Source of the DNA: Erwinia mallotivora
Lineage (GTDB): Bacteria > Pseudomonadota > Gammaproteobacteria > Enterobacterales > Enterobacteriaceae
Direction of reading: 5' to 3'
DNA: 42,362 nucleotides
NCBI RefSeq assembly: GCF_000590885.1
Contig: NZ_JFHN01000060.1
Location: 1 to 42,362 of the forward strand
The translations under genes were made by a program, and so were the position numbers. The notes under the pieces are model-generated. The model saw nothing but the letters and a program-made list of their open reading frames with translations, made no database searches and was not told where the DNA came from. Of this stretch, positions 24,821-34,466 are shown piece after piece. Within the stretch, counting starts at the first letter, position 1, and each line of letters opens with the position of its first letter.

Positions 24821-26056
24821 ATGCAGGAACGACAGGCCACCCCGCAGGGTGACATCTTTTCAGGCGCCAGCAGCAACAACCCGCTGGTTGCGGCGGCAAA
24901 CGCCTTACTTAACGCCATTCCACAAATTCGCCACTCGGTGACCCATGCCGATCCGGGCGGCTTGCGTCAGCGGCTGATTGACGAAATGCGCCAGTTTGAA
25001 ATGAACTGTCAGCGCGCCGGTCTGCCCTATGAAGTGATCATTGGCGCTCGCTACTGCCTGTGCACCGCACTGGATGAAGCGGCGGCGCTGACCCCGTGGG
25101 GCAGCCGTGGCGTCTGGCCGGGGCAGGGCCTGCTGGTCACCTTTCACAACGAAACCTGGGGCGGCGAGAAGTTCTTTCAGCTGCTGGCCCGCCTGTCACA
25201 AAACCCCCGCGAGCAGATTGTTCTGCTGGAGCTGATTAACTACTGCCTGCAACTGGGTTTTGAAGGTCGCTACCGGGTGCTGGACAACGGGCGTTCACAG
25301 CTGGAAACCATCAAGCAGCGCCTGCTACAGATGATCCGTTCGGTGCGTGGCGGCTATGCCCCGCCGCTCTCTCCCCATCCTGAAGACCACCCGGTTACCC
25401 GCAAGCTGTGGCGTCCGGTGGTGCCGCTGTGGGCCTGCGCCGCGCTGGTTGGCTTCCTTGCCTGCCTGTTTTACATCCTGCTCAACTGGCGACTGGGCGA
25501 TGCCACCCGCCCGGTGCTGGCTTCGGTCTGGCAGATGCCTCTGCCGGAAGTGACCATCCAGAACCCCGCACCGCCAGCGCCAGCGGCACTGAATCTGAAA
25601 GGCTTCCTGCGCCCGGAAATCGAACAGGGACTGGTCTCGGTGAAAGACGAAGCGGATCAAAGCGTGGTGACGCTGAAAGGCGATGGCCTGTTCACCTCCG
25701 GCTCTACCGCCGTGCGTGGACGCTATGAAGAGGTGCTGGATCGCGTGGCTCAGGCGATGAACAACGTCAGTGGCCGCATTCTGGTGATTGGCTACAGCGA
25801 TAATGTGCCGATTCGCAGCGCGCGCTTCGCCTCTAACTATGAGCTGTCGCTGGCCCGCGCCCAGTCTGTTCAGGAACGTCTGCAACAGCATCTCAGCCAG
25901 CCGCAACGGGTGAAAGCCGAAGGCCGGGGCGAAACCAATCCGCTGGTGCCAAACACCACGGCTGAAAATCGTGCCCGCAACCGCCGTGTGGATATCACGC
26001 TGCTGGTTTCGCCGCAGAACACCCGTGCAGAACTGAACGTGCAGCAAGGAAATTAA
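24821..26056 (+). CDS. tssL: T6SS membrane protein TssL with C-terminal OmpA domain
   Basis: 411 residues: an N-terminal DotU/IcmH domain (YCLCTALDEAAALTPWG, ELINYCLQLGFEGRYRV), one membrane helix around residues 203-223 (VPLWACAALVGFLACLFYIL) and a C-terminal OmpA-like peptidoglycan-binding domain (VIGYSDNVPIRS...NYELSLARAQSV...NRARNRRVDI). It is the 'extended' TssL type, which anchors the complex to the cell wall itself and does not need a separate TagL. It is followed by tssM after 3 bases. Confidence 0.95.
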   Translation: MQERQATPQGDIFSGASSNNPLVAAANALLNAIPQIRHSVTHADPGGLRQRLIDEMRQFEMNCQRAGLPYEVIIGARYCLCTALDEAAALTPWGSRGVWPGQGLLVTFHNETWGGEKFFQLLARLSQNPREQIVLLELINYCLQLGFEGRYRVLDNGRSQLETIKQRLLQMIRSVRGGYAPPLSPHPEDHPVTRKLWRPVVPLWACAALVGFLACLFYILLNWRLGDATRPVLASVWQMPLPEVTIQNPAPPAPAALNLKGFLRPEIEQGLVSVKDEADQSVVTLKGDGLFTSGSTAVRGRYEEVLDRVAQAMNNVSGRILVIGYSDNVPIRSARFASNYELSLARAQSVQERLQQHLSQPQRVKAEGRGETNPLVPNTTAENRARNRRVDITLLVSPQNTRAELNVQQGN

Positions 26057-26059
26057 CGG

Positions 26060-29000
26060 ATGATGAATATTCTCTTTGCCATCATGACCAACCGGTTGCT
26101 GTGGGGCTTTGTTGGCATCACCGCGCTTTCGTTCATCATCTGGGTGATTGGGCCGGTCTTCTCGATTGTTGATTCCCGTCCGCTGGAGCCGGAAGTCAAC
26201 CGCCAGATCAGTATCGCGCTGCTTTACATCGCCTGGGGGCTGAGCAATCTGGTGCCGCGCCTGTACAACGCCTGGCTTAACCGCAAACTGATGGGCAGCC
26301 TGAAAAATGCGCCGGAAGAGGGTGGCGATAACGATCGTAAGCGGCTGACCAATGAAGACAGGGTGCTGGCCGAGCGCTTTACCGAAGCGGCAGAGATGCT
26401 GAAAAAGGCGCACTTCAGCCGCGCCGGTAACCGTCGCTGGACCCAGCGCTTCAGCCGTCAGTACCTCTACCAGCTGCCCTGGTACGTCATTATCGGTGCG
26501 CCGGGCGCAGGGAAAACCACCGCGCTGGTTAATTCCGGATTGCAGTTCCCGTTGGCGGAACGCTTTGGTAAAGCGGCGCTGAGAGGTATTGGCGGCACGC
26601 GCAACTGCGACTGGTGGTTTACCAACGAAGCGGTGCTGCTGGATACGGCTGGTCGCTACACCACCCAGGAAAGCGAACAGCAGCAGGACGCCAGCGAGTG
26701 GAACAACTTCATCGGGCTGCTGCGTAAATACCGTGGTCGCCAGCCGATTAACGGCGTGATTGTCACCGTCAGTGTCTCCGACCTGCTGAGCCAGTCGGCG
26801 GAAGCATCGCGCCAGCAGGCGCTGTTGCTGCGTCAACGTCTGATGGAGCTGCACGAGCAGTTAGGCATCCGTTTCCCGGTTTATGTACTGGTCACCAAAA
26901 CCGACCTGCTGAAAGGCTTCCGGGCTTACTTCGCGAAATTCGACAAGGCGCAGCGCGACCAGGTGTGGGGATTTACCTTCCCGTGGGAGCGGTCTAAACA
27001 TGCCGATTTCGATCTGCAAAGCGCCTTCACCCAGGAGTACGCGCTGCTTCAGCAGCGGCTGGATGCCGGACTGCCTGACACCCTGTTGCAGGAAAGCGAT
27101 GGTAAAGCCCGTGCGGAAAGCTTCCTGTTTCCTCAGGAGTTCGCCGCGCTGCGCACCCTGCTGGCTGACTATCTGGAGACGGTATTTGCCCGTTCCAACT
27201 TTGAAACGCAGTTCTCACCGCGTGGCATTTACTTTGCCAGCGGCACGCAGGAAGGGCTGCCGTTCGACCGGGTAATGGGCGAACTGAGCCGTGCGCTGCA
27301 ACTGCCGCAGGATGAAGGCAGTCACAGCGAAGCCTGGGACAACGTCAATCAAGCGTCCCCCATCCCGGCAAATAAAGGGCAGAGTTTCTTCCTGAAGGAT
27401 CTGCTGCAAAACGTCATCTTTCAGGAAGCTGGCCTGGCAGGCAGTAACCGCTGGTGGGAGCTGCGCAACCGTGCGGTGCTCTGGTCGGGCTATCTGGCGC
27501 TGCTTGCCGCGCTGGTGATTGCCGGTCTGCTGTGGGTGACCAGCTTTGGCAACAACAAAAGCTACCTGGCCGAAGTCGAGGGCAAAGTGCCCAAAGTCAC
27601 CGGGTTAAGCAAGGCGTTGCAGGCTAACAGTCTGACCGATCTTTACGCGCTGTTGCCGTTCCTCAACGGTGTGCTTGCCCTGCCGGAGAGCGAAGATTTT
27701 GACCTTAACGACCCGCCGATAACCCGCCGTATGGGGCTGTATCGCGGCACTGAAGTCAGCGACGCCAGCATGACGCTGTACCAGAAATCGTTAAAGCAGC
27801 TGCTGATGCCGCAGGTGGCGCAGTTAATCACCACCTGGCTGCGCAATGACAACGGCAGCGACGCCGATTACAGCTATGAGGCGCTGAAGGCGTATCAGAT
27901 GCTCTATCAGCCGAAGCACTACGACGGTAAATTTCTGCATGCCTGGGTGATGCTCAACATTCAACGTAATCAGCCGCAGAACATCACCTCGGCGCAGATC
28001 AAACAGCTGGACTGGCACCTGATGCAACTGCTGGAAACCCAGATCCAGGCCTCGCCGTATGCCAGGGACGACAACCTGGTAAAGCGCGAGCAGGCGCTGA
28101 TTAATCAGATGCCGCTGTCGCAGCGCGTTTACGGACGCCTGAAGCGCCTGCTGGAACACGACGACAGCCTGAAGTCGGTGTCGCTGGCGTCACTGGGTGG
28201 CCCGCAAAGCGAACTGGTGTTCTCCCGTAAAAGCGGTAAATCCATCGGTGACGGCATTCCGGGATTATTCACGCCGGAGGGCTACTGGGGCAGCTTTGAC
28301 AAAAACATCGCGGCGGTAACCGCCTCGCTGCATGACGATGACCAGTGGGTGCTGGGCGGCCAGGTGCAGGGTGAGAACAAGCAGCAGACCGACCTTGCGG
28401 TGCGCCAGCTGTATATGGCGGATTACATGCGGCAGTGGGACAGCCTGTTGCAGGATATCACCCTGAACAGCAGCGCCGATCTCTCCCAGCGCATCAACGC
28501 GGCGCGGCTGCTTTCCAGTACCAATTCGCCGCTGCGTAGGCTGGTGATTAATCTCAGCCACTATCTGGTGCTGGATAAAGCGGTGCCGGTGGATGACAAA
28601 GCGCAGAAAAAAGAGAGCGCCTCTGACAGCAGCGCCAGCAGCACGCTGGCGGCACTGTTCCACTCCAGCCAGGCGGCAACCGCCGCCAGCCAGCAGCAGC
28701 AAACGCCGGAGCAGTCAGTAATGGCTCACTTCGCGCCGATTATTGAGCTGGCACAGCCGCTGGACAAGGGCGGAAAAACCATCGCCTTTGATGATTTTCT
28801 CAAGCAAATCGACGATCTCTACCGCTACCTGACTGCGGTACAGGATGCGGCCAACAGCGGGATGCCGCCACCGGCCGGTGACTCTATCAGCCGCCTTCAG
28901 GCCAGCGCCGGACGGCTGCCTGGCTCATTGCAGAACATGTTTACCAGCATGGCGGTGGGGGCCAGCAGCGATACCCGCCTGCGCGATCTTGACAACGTGC

Positions 29001-29680
29001 GCAAGCGCATCAACGTGGAAGTGGGCAGCTTCTGTCGGCAGGCGATTGCCGGTCGCTACCCGCTGTCGCGCGCCGGACGTTCAGAAGTCACCCCGGACGA
29101 CCTCGCCCGCATGTTCGCGCCGGGCACTGGCCTGATGGACAGCTTCTTCCGTGACAATCTGGCTAACAAAGTCGATACCACGCAGGCCAACTGGCGCTTT
29201 ACGCCGGGGATTGATGGCAAGACCCTGCCGGGCGGCGAAAGCGTGCTGCGTCCGTTCCAGCAGGCACAAAGCATCCGCGATGCCTTCTTCGCCAACGGCG
29301 CGACCACGCCGTCATTCCGCGTCACCGTCCGCACCCGTGAAATGGACAATAATATTCTGACCATGACGCTGGATGTGGACGGCCAGCAGCTGCGTTACAG
29401 CCACGGACCGCAGGCGGTCCAGCTGGTGAGCTGGCCGGGACCGGGCGGCACCAGTCAGGTCCGTATGCAGCTGGGGCTGGCTGACGGCACCACCGCGACG
29501 CTGGTGACCAACGGTGCCTGGGCGTTAAACCGTTTCTTCGACCGTGCGCAGCTGTCAGCGGGCAGCAGCAGCCTGAGCCGTCAGGCGGCTTTCAACGTTA
29601 ACGGTCACCGTGTGACGCTGGAGTTCACGCCAAACAGCATCCGTAATCCGTTCCAGCTTCCTGGGTTCTCATGCCCCTAA
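26060..29680 (+). CDS. tssM: T6SS membrane core protein TssM (IcmF)
   Basis: 1206 residues, standard TssM length. Two N-terminal membrane helices (about 10-33 and 50-66), a cytoplasmic NTPase-like domain with Walker A GAPGAGKT (146-153), a third helix near 475-495 and a long periplasmic domain ending in the TssJ-binding C-terminal region (FRVTVRTREMDNNIL...LVSWPGPGG). A low-complexity Ser/Ala/Gln linker lies near residues 855-885. TssM spans the inner membrane and contacts TssJ and TssL. The Walker A motif is intact, so nucleotide binding is possible. Confidence 0.96.
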   Translation: MMNILFAIMTNRLLWGFVGITALSFIIWVIGPVFSIVDSRPLEPEVNRQISIALLYIAWGLSNLVPRLYNAWLNRKLMGSLKNAPEEGGDNDRKRLTNEDRVLAERFTEAAEMLKKAHFSRAGNRRWTQRFSRQYLYQLPWYVIIGAPGAGKTTALVNSGLQFPLAERFGKAALRGIGGTRNCDWWFTNEAVLLDTAGRYTTQESEQQQDASEWNNFIGLLRKYRGRQPINGVIVTVSVSDLLSQSAEASRQQALLLRQRLMELHEQLGIRFPVYVLVTKTDLLKGFRAYFAKFDKAQRDQVWGFTFPWERSKHADFDLQSAFTQEYALLQQRLDAGLPDTLLQESDGKARAESFLFPQEFAALRTLLADYLETVFARSNFETQFSPRGIYFASGTQEGLPFDRVMGELSRALQLPQDEGSHSEAWDNVNQASPIPANKGQSFFLKDLLQNVIFQEAGLAGSNRWWELRNRAVLWSGYLALLAALVIAGLLWVTSFGNNKSYLAEVEGKVPKVTGLSKALQANSLTDLYALLPFLNGVLALPESEDFDLNDPPITRRMGLYRGTEVSDASMTLYQKSLKQLLMPQVAQLITTWLRNDNGSDADYSYEALKAYQMLYQPKHYDGKFLHAWVMLNIQRNQPQNITSAQIKQLDWHLMQLLETQIQASPYARDDNLVKREQALINQMPLSQRVYGRLKRLLEHDDSLKSVSLASLGGPQSELVFSRKSGKSIGDGIPGLFTPEGYWGSFDKNIAAVTASLHDDDQWVLGGQVQGENKQQTDLAVRQLYMADYMRQWDSLLQDITLNSSADLSQRINAARLLSSTNSPLRRLVINLSHYLVLDKAVPVDDKAQKKESASDSSASSTLAALFHSSQAATAASQQQQTPEQSVMAHFAPIIELAQPLDKGGKTIAFDDFLKQIDDLYRYLTAVQDAANSGMPPPAGDSISRLQASAGRLPGSLQNMFTSMAVGASSDTRLRDLDNVRKRINVEVGSFCRQAIAGRYPLSRAGRSEVTPDDLARMFAPGTGLMDSFFRDNLANKVDTTQANWRFTPGIDGKTLPGGESVLRPFQQAQSIRDAFFANGATTPSFRVTVRTREMDNNILTMTLDVDGQQLRYSHGPQAVQLVSWPGPGGTSQVRMQLGLADGTTATLVTNGAWALNRFFDRAQLSAGSSSLSRQAAFNVNGHRVTLEFTPNSIRNPFQLPGFSCP

Positions 29681-29690
29681 CCGCAAGGAA

Positions 29691-30407
29691 ATGATGATGA
29701 GCCAGACACCTGCGATTGGCTGGTACGGGAAATTACCCAGTGCCGGTGATTTCCTTAAGCGACGTTTTCCTGAAACGCTCTGGCAGCAGTGGACCCAGTG
29801 GTTTCAGGTGGGACTGCTTAACTGGCAGAAAAACGAGCAAGAGCATCCGGAAAATGAAAAGCAGTTCAGCAATGCGCCAGTGTGGAATTTCGTGGTGCCG
29901 CCTATGCTGGGGAGCCAGCTGGTGCAGATGGGCTGCCTGCTTCCGGCGCGTGACAACGTCGGGCGACAGTATCCGGTTTGCGCGCTGCTGACCTTCTCAC
30001 CGCAACACTGGAGCTGGTCGCGGCTGGCGCTGGCGGGCGAGTGGTATCAGCAGCTGGGCCGCAGCCTGCTGCACGCGGTGCGCAACAACTACTCTGCGGA
30101 GCAGCTCGACCAGATGCTGCTCAGCATCGCGCCGCCGGTGGTGCCGGAGCAGGAGGTGGCATCTGACATTCTGGATGTGATTGGTCACGCTGACCGGCCT
30201 GTCACCCTCAGCTGGCCGCAGGTGGCGGACAGCTTTGATCCGCAACAGTACAGCAGTTTCTGGTGGACCAATCAGACCGATGGCTATCCGCTTTACACCC
30301 ACGTGCACAGCGGCAACTTCACCAGCCAGCTGTTCTCAATGCTGTTCTTCCCGGCTGCGGGTGCCAAACCCGGACGTCATGGCCTTTATCCACCGATGTT
30401 TGAGTAA
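29691..30407 (+). CDS. tagF: T6SS accessory regulator TagF
   Basis: 238 residues with the TagF/SciT signature IGWYGKLPSAGDFLKRRFP at the N-terminus. Three ATGs lie in a row (29691, 29694, 29697); the AAGGAA upstream fits any of them. TagF represses T6SS activity post-translationally in Pseudomonas, where it is sometimes fused to the phosphatase PppA. Here it is a stand-alone domain and no PppA or PpkA gene is seen in the window. It lies between tssM and tssA with gaps of about 10 bases. Confidence 0.9.
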   Translation: MMMSQTPAIGWYGKLPSAGDFLKRRFPETLWQQWTQWFQVGLLNWQKNEQEHPENEKQFSNAPVWNFVVPPMLGSQLVQMGCLLPARDNVGRQYPVCALLTFSPQHWSWSRLALAGEWYQQLGRSLLHAVRNNYSAEQLDQMLLSIAPPVVPEQEVASDILDVIGHADRPVTLSWPQVADSFDPQQYSSFWWTNQTDGYPLYTHVHSGNFTSQLFSMLFFPAAGAKPGRHGLYPPMFE

Positions 30408-30413
30408 CTGAGC

Positions 30414-31442
30414 ATGAACACCATGAATATTGATGCGTTACTTGCGCCCGTCAGCAGTGAACACCCCTGCGGTGAAAATCTGGAATATGACGCCGATTAC
30501 ATGGCGATGGAGCAGGCCAGCGCGGGTAAAGCGGAGCAGCAGTTTGGCGACACTATCATCCCCGCTGAACCGGCGGACTGGAACAAAGTGGAGCGGCTGG
30601 CCCTTGACCTGCTGAGCCGCAGCAAGGACTTACGGGTGATGCTGGTGCTGACCCGCGCCTGGACCCAGCTGCGCGGGTTGCCTGGCTACGCCAGCGGCCT
30701 GCAACTGATTCAGCAATCGCTGTTGCTCTATTGGGAACCGCTGTGGCCGCTGCTGGAAGAGGACGGAGAACGCGACCCCTTCTACCGTATTAATGCGCTG
30801 GCGGCGCTGGGTGATAAGTCAGCGCTCACATCTGCGGTGCGGCAGGCTCCGTTACTGCGCAGTGCCTCTGACCAGTTGTCTCTGCGTGACGCCAGTGCGT
30901 TGCTCGACGGCAGTAAAACCGAGTGTCCGGAATTTCCCGGCGGTCGCGCCCGTCTGACCGATGAGCTGGCGCGCGGCGAACAGCCCGGCATTGCGGCAAT
31001 CATCAGCATAAGTGAGCGGTTGCAAACTATTCGTGAAACCCTGACCGAACAGCTGGGTGAAAGCGGCGTACCGGAGATGGAACAGCTGCTGAAGACGGTC
31101 AATATCATTGCCGCATCCTGCGAAGCGACCGACCTGAGCAGCCTGATCCCGACCTTATCTGCCCAGCCAGAGGCCAGCAGTGCAGAGGCTCCGGCATCCC
31201 GGCCGGTGGTGCAGAAAGAAGCCGACTGGCGCAGCGTTAAACCGACATCACGGGCCGATGCTCAGCTGATGCTGGAAAAAGTAAAGCAGTACTTTGTGCA
31301 GCACGAGCCAAGCCATCCGGCTCCGCTGATGATTGACCGCGTACAACGGATGATTGAAATGGACTTTATGGACATTATCCGCGACCTCGCGCCTGACGGC
31401 GTCCATCAACTGGAAAACATTTTCGGACGCCGCGACAACTGA
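30414..31442 (+). CDS. tssA: T6SS cap protein TssA
   Basis: 342 residues with the N-terminal ImpA_N domain (LLAPVSSEHPCGENLEYDADY...EPADWNKVERLALDLLSRSKDLRV) and the short C-terminal domain EPSHPAPLMIDRVQRMIEMDFMDII, as in TssA proteins that prime sheath assembly. An alternative start at 30423 would drop three residues. Next gene, tssB, after 47 bases. Confidence 0.93.
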   Translation: MNTMNIDALLAPVSSEHPCGENLEYDADYMAMEQASAGKAEQQFGDTIIPAEPADWNKVERLALDLLSRSKDLRVMLVLTRAWTQLRGLPGYASGLQLIQQSLLLYWEPLWPLLEEDGERDPFYRINALAALGDKSALTSAVRQAPLLRSASDQLSLRDASALLDGSKTECPEFPGGRARLTDELARGEQPGIAAIISISERLQTIRETLTEQLGESGVPEMEQLLKTVNIIAASCEATDLSSLIPTLSAQPEASSAEAPASRPVVQKEADWRSVKPTSRADAQLMLEKVKQYFVQHEPSHPAPLMIDRVQRMIEMDFMDIIRDLAPDGVHQLENIFGRRDN

Positions 31443-31489
31443 GCCGCCGCGTTTACTGACACACACCTCACCTGACTTCGGAGAACAGC

Positions 31490-32014
31490 ATGGCAGGCAA
31501 ATCCAGTGGGCAAAAATTTATCGCCCGTAACCGCGCACCGCGTGTACAGATCGAGTATGACGTGGAGATCTATGGTGCGGAACGCAAAATCCAGCTGCCG
31601 TTTGTGATGGGCGTGCTGGCCGACCTGGTTGGCAAGCCGGTTGAAGGGCTGCCATCCGTTGACGAACGTAAATTCCTTGAAATTGATATCGACAATTTCG
31701 ACGAGCGGATGAAATCCCTTAAGCCGCGCGTGGCGTTTCAGGCGGATAACACCCTGACCGGCGAAGGTCGTCTGAATGTCGATCTCACCTTTAACAGCAT
31801 GGAAGACTTCTCGCCGGACGCGGTGGCCCGCAACGTTGAGCCGCTAAGCAAGCTGTTGGATGCCCGCACCCAGCTTTCCAACCTGCTGACCTATATGGAC
31901 GGCAAAAACGGGGCGGAAGAGCTGATCTCTAAAATCCTTCAGGATCCGACGCTGCTTAAATCACTGAGCCATCTGCCAAAACAGGAAGACGCGGCCAAAG
32001 GTGAGGAGGAGTAA
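31490..32014 (+). CDS. tssB: T6SS sheath small subunit TssB (VipA)
   Basis: 174 residues. Typical start GQKFIARNRAPRVQIEYDVE, then LPFVMGVLADLVGK and the FLEIDIDNFDERMKSLKPRV core. TssB forms the contractile sheath together with TssC. The stop is 3 bases before the tssC start and a GAGGAGT ribosome binding site overlaps its end, so the two sheath proteins are made in step. Confidence 0.97.
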   Translation: MAGKSSGQKFIARNRAPRVQIEYDVEIYGAERKIQLPFVMGVLADLVGKPVEGLPSVDERKFLEIDIDNFDERMKSLKPRVAFQADNTLTGEGRLNVDLTFNSMEDFSPDAVARNVEPLSKLLDARTQLSNLLTYMDGKNGAEELISKILQDPTLLKSLSHLPKQEDAAKGEEE

Positions 32015-32017
32015 CCG

Positions 32018-33517
32018 ATGAGCAATCCATCACAACAGCAACAGCCGCAGGAACAGCAGGGCTGGGCGCAGGATGAATTCAGCGCGCTGCTGAACAAAGA
32101 GTTCCGTCCCAAAACCGACTCTGCCCGCTCGGCGGTGGAAAGTGCGGTAAAAACCCTGGCACAGCAGGCGCTGGAAAACACCGTTACCGTCTCTAACGAC
32201 GCCTATCGCACCATTCAGGCGCTGATCGCGGAGATTGACGAAAAGCTCTCTAAGCAGGTTAACGAAATTATTCACCATGAAGATTTCCAGAAACTGGAAG
32301 GCGCATGGCGTGGCCTGAGCTACCTGGTGAATAACACCGAAACCGACGAGATGCTGAAAATCCGCTTTATGAGCATCTCCAAGCAGGAACTGGGCCGCAC
32401 CCTGAAGCGTTACAAAGGGGTGGGCTGGGATCAAAGCCCGATCTTCAAGAAAATCTACGAAGAAGAGTACGGCCAGTTCGGCGGCGAGCCATTTGGCTGC
32501 CTGGTGGGCGATTACTACTTTGACCACAGCCCGCAGGACGTTGAGCTGCTGGGTGAGATGGCGCGGATTGGCGCGGCCTCTCACTGTCCGTTTATCACCG
32601 GCACCGGGCCGGGTGTGATGCAAATGGAGTCCTGGCAGGAGCTGGCAAACCCACGCGACCTGACCAAAATTTTCCAGAACAGCGAATACGCCGCCTGGCG
32701 CAGTCTGCGTGAGTCGGAAGATGCCCGTTATCTGGGGCTGGTGATGCCGCGTTTCCTTGCTCGTCTGCCGTACGGCATTCGCAGCAATCCGGTTGACAGC
32801 TTTGATTTTGAAGAAGAAACCGACGGCGCTAACCACAGCAACTACACCTGGACCAACGCGGCCTATGCGATGGCGGCCAACATCAACCGCTCATTTAAAG
32901 AGTACGGCTGGTGTACCTCGATCCGTGGCGTGGAGTCGGGCGGTGCGGTAGAAAATCTGCCCTGCCACACCTTCCCAAGCGACGACGGCGGCGTGGATAT
33001 GAAATGCCCGACCGAAATCGCCATCAGCGACCGCCGCGAAGCGGAACTGGCGAAAAATGGCTTTATGCCGCTGGTGCACCGTAAAAACTCTGACTTCGCC
33101 GCCTTTATTGGTGCGCAGTCGTTGCAGAAACCGGCGGAGTATCACGACCCGGACGCCACGGCCAACGCCCGTCTGGCCTCGCGCCTGCCGTACCTGTTCG
33201 CCTGCTGCCGCTTTGCGCACTACCTGAAGTGCATCGTGCGCGACAAGATCGGCTCTTTCCGCGAGCGTGACGAAATGGAACGCTGGCTGAACGACTGGGT
33301 GATGAACTATGTCGATGGTGACCCGGCTAACTCCTCGCAGGAAACCAAATCCCGCAAGCCGCTGGCCTCAGCGGAAGTGCAGGTGGAAGAGATCGAGGAC
33401 AACCCAGGCTATTACGCGGCCAAATTCTTCCTGCGTCCGCACTACCAGCTGGAAGGTCTGACCGTATCGCTGCGTCTGGTTTCCAAACTGCCATCGCTGA
33501 AAGCGGATAACGCGTAA
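32018..33517 (+). CDS. tssC: T6SS sheath large subunit TssC (VipB)
   Basis: 499 residues. Conserved landmarks are FQKLEGAWRGLSYLVNNTETD, PFGCLVGDYYFDHSPQDVELL, the YGIRSNPVDSFDFEEE segment, YGWCTSIRGVESGGAVENLP and the C-terminal FFLRPHYQLEGLTVSLRLVS. Full length. It is the last gene of the tssJ-tssC run; a hairpin cluster follows before hcp. Confidence 0.97.
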   Translation: MSNPSQQQQPQEQQGWAQDEFSALLNKEFRPKTDSARSAVESAVKTLAQQALENTVTVSNDAYRTIQALIAEIDEKLSKQVNEIIHHEDFQKLEGAWRGLSYLVNNTETDEMLKIRFMSISKQELGRTLKRYKGVGWDQSPIFKKIYEEEYGQFGGEPFGCLVGDYYFDHSPQDVELLGEMARIGAASHCPFITGTGPGVMQMESWQELANPRDLTKIFQNSEYAAWRSLRESEDARYLGLVMPRFLARLPYGIRSNPVDSFDFEEETDGANHSNYTWTNAAYAMAANINRSFKEYGWCTSIRGVESGGAVENLPCHTFPSDDGGVDMKCPTEIAISDRREAELAKNGFMPLVHRKNSDFAAFIGAQSLQKPAEYHDPDATANARLASRLPYLFACCRFAHYLKCIVRDKIGSFRERDEMERWLNDWVMNYVDGDPANSSQETKSRKPLASAEVQVEEIEDNPGYYAAKFFLRPHYQLEGLTVSLRLVSKLPSLKADNA

Positions 33518-33560
33518 TTCAGATTAAAAGGTCACGAGTCTTTTTCATTACGGTAAATAA

Positions 33561-33578
33561 GGACGACGTTATTCGTCC
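33561..33578. repeat. hairpin 1 in tssC-hcp interval
   Basis: GGACGA / TCGTCC with a 6-base loop, the first of three consecutive inverted repeats after tssC. Too short for a confident terminator call alone. Confidence 0.5.
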
Positions 33579-33600
33579 GGTTTATTCCCGCATTAAATAA

Positions 33601-33620
33601 GGCGAATTTATTTATTCGCC
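33601..33620. repeat. hairpin 2 in tssC-hcp interval
   Basis: GGCGAAT / ATTCGCC with a 6-base AT-only loop, the second of the three inverted repeats. Confidence 0.5.
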
Positions 33621-33627
33621 GTTAATC

Positions 33628-33659
33628 CGCAGAGGTGTTCACCAATGAACACCTCTGCG
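33628..33659 (+). terminator. strong hairpin (14-bp stem) between tssC and hcp
   Basis: CGCAGAGGTGTTCA with its perfect complement and a 4-base loop. No T-run follows, so it may act as an mRNA-stabilising or partially terminating structure. It separates the sheath genes from hcp, which needs much higher expression. Confidence 0.5.
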
Positions 33660-33768
33660 TACTCTCTGAATAATCCTTGTAGCGAGCGATATTCAGGAGC
33701 AAGGCAGAGGTAAAATATGGACTGTTTTATTCAGCCCCATGCTTTCCTGTTTGCCATATCAGTGCTTT

Positions 33769-33894
<126 letters not shown>

Positions 33895-33932
33895 TCTAAA
33901 GCAAAATATCAATTAAAGAAGAGAAGATAATT

Positions 33933-34415
33933 ATGGCTATTGATATGTTTATGAAGGTTGACGGTGTGACCGGCGAGTCTAAAGACTCAAACCACACCGG
34001 CTGGACAGATATTACTTCTTTCTCCTGGGGCGCATCTCAGCCAGGTAATATGGCGGTTGGCGGCGGCGGCGGTGCCGGTAAAGTTAATTTTAACGACCTG
34101 CACGTCAATGCGCTGATCGACAAGTCAGTGACGGCAATCCTGAAAAACTGCGCCAGTGGTAAACATCTGGCGAAAGTTGAAGTGTCAGTGTGCAAAGCCG
34201 GCGGCACTCAGGTTGAGTACGCGCGCATCACGCTGGAAGACGTGCTGGTCACCACCGTTAACTACAACGGCTCCAGCAACGGCGACACGCTGGGCATGAC
34301 CTACTCATTCCAGGCCTCTAAAGTGAAACAGCAGTACTGGGAACAGAGTTCTTCCGGCGGTAAAGGTGCAGAGAGCACCGCTGGCTGGAATGTTAAAGAG
34401 AATAAAGAAGCGTAA
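33933..34415 (+). CDS. hcp: T6SS tube protein Hcp
   Basis: 160 residues with the Hcp1 pattern: MAIDMFMKVDGVTGESKDSN start, ITSFSWGASQP, a glycine loop, and LEDVLVTTVNYNGS with MTYSFQASKV. Hexamers form the inner tube and chaperone small effectors. Purine-rich ribosome binding site AAGAAGAGAAG. The position directly before tae4/tai4 fits the finding that Tae4-type amidases travel inside or bound to Hcp. Confidence 0.97.
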   Translation: MAIDMFMKVDGVTGESKDSNHTGWTDITSFSWGASQPGNMAVGGGGGAGKVNFNDLHVNALIDKSVTAILKNCASGKHLAKVEVSVCKAGGTQVEYARITLEDVLVTTVNYNGSSNGDTLGMTYSFQASKVKQQYWEQSSSGGKGAESTAGWNVKENKEA

Positions 34416-34466
34416 TTGCAATCTTAGAAACCTCCTCGTTGAGCAGGTTTAACAGTGAGGTTAACG

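Noticed and set aside
25325-26854. Long minus-strand frame (509 codons) across tssL and tssM
   Set aside because: It lies antisense to two certain T6SS genes, is rich in Gln/His/Arg as expected for a shadow of GC-rich coding DNA, and has no family motif.
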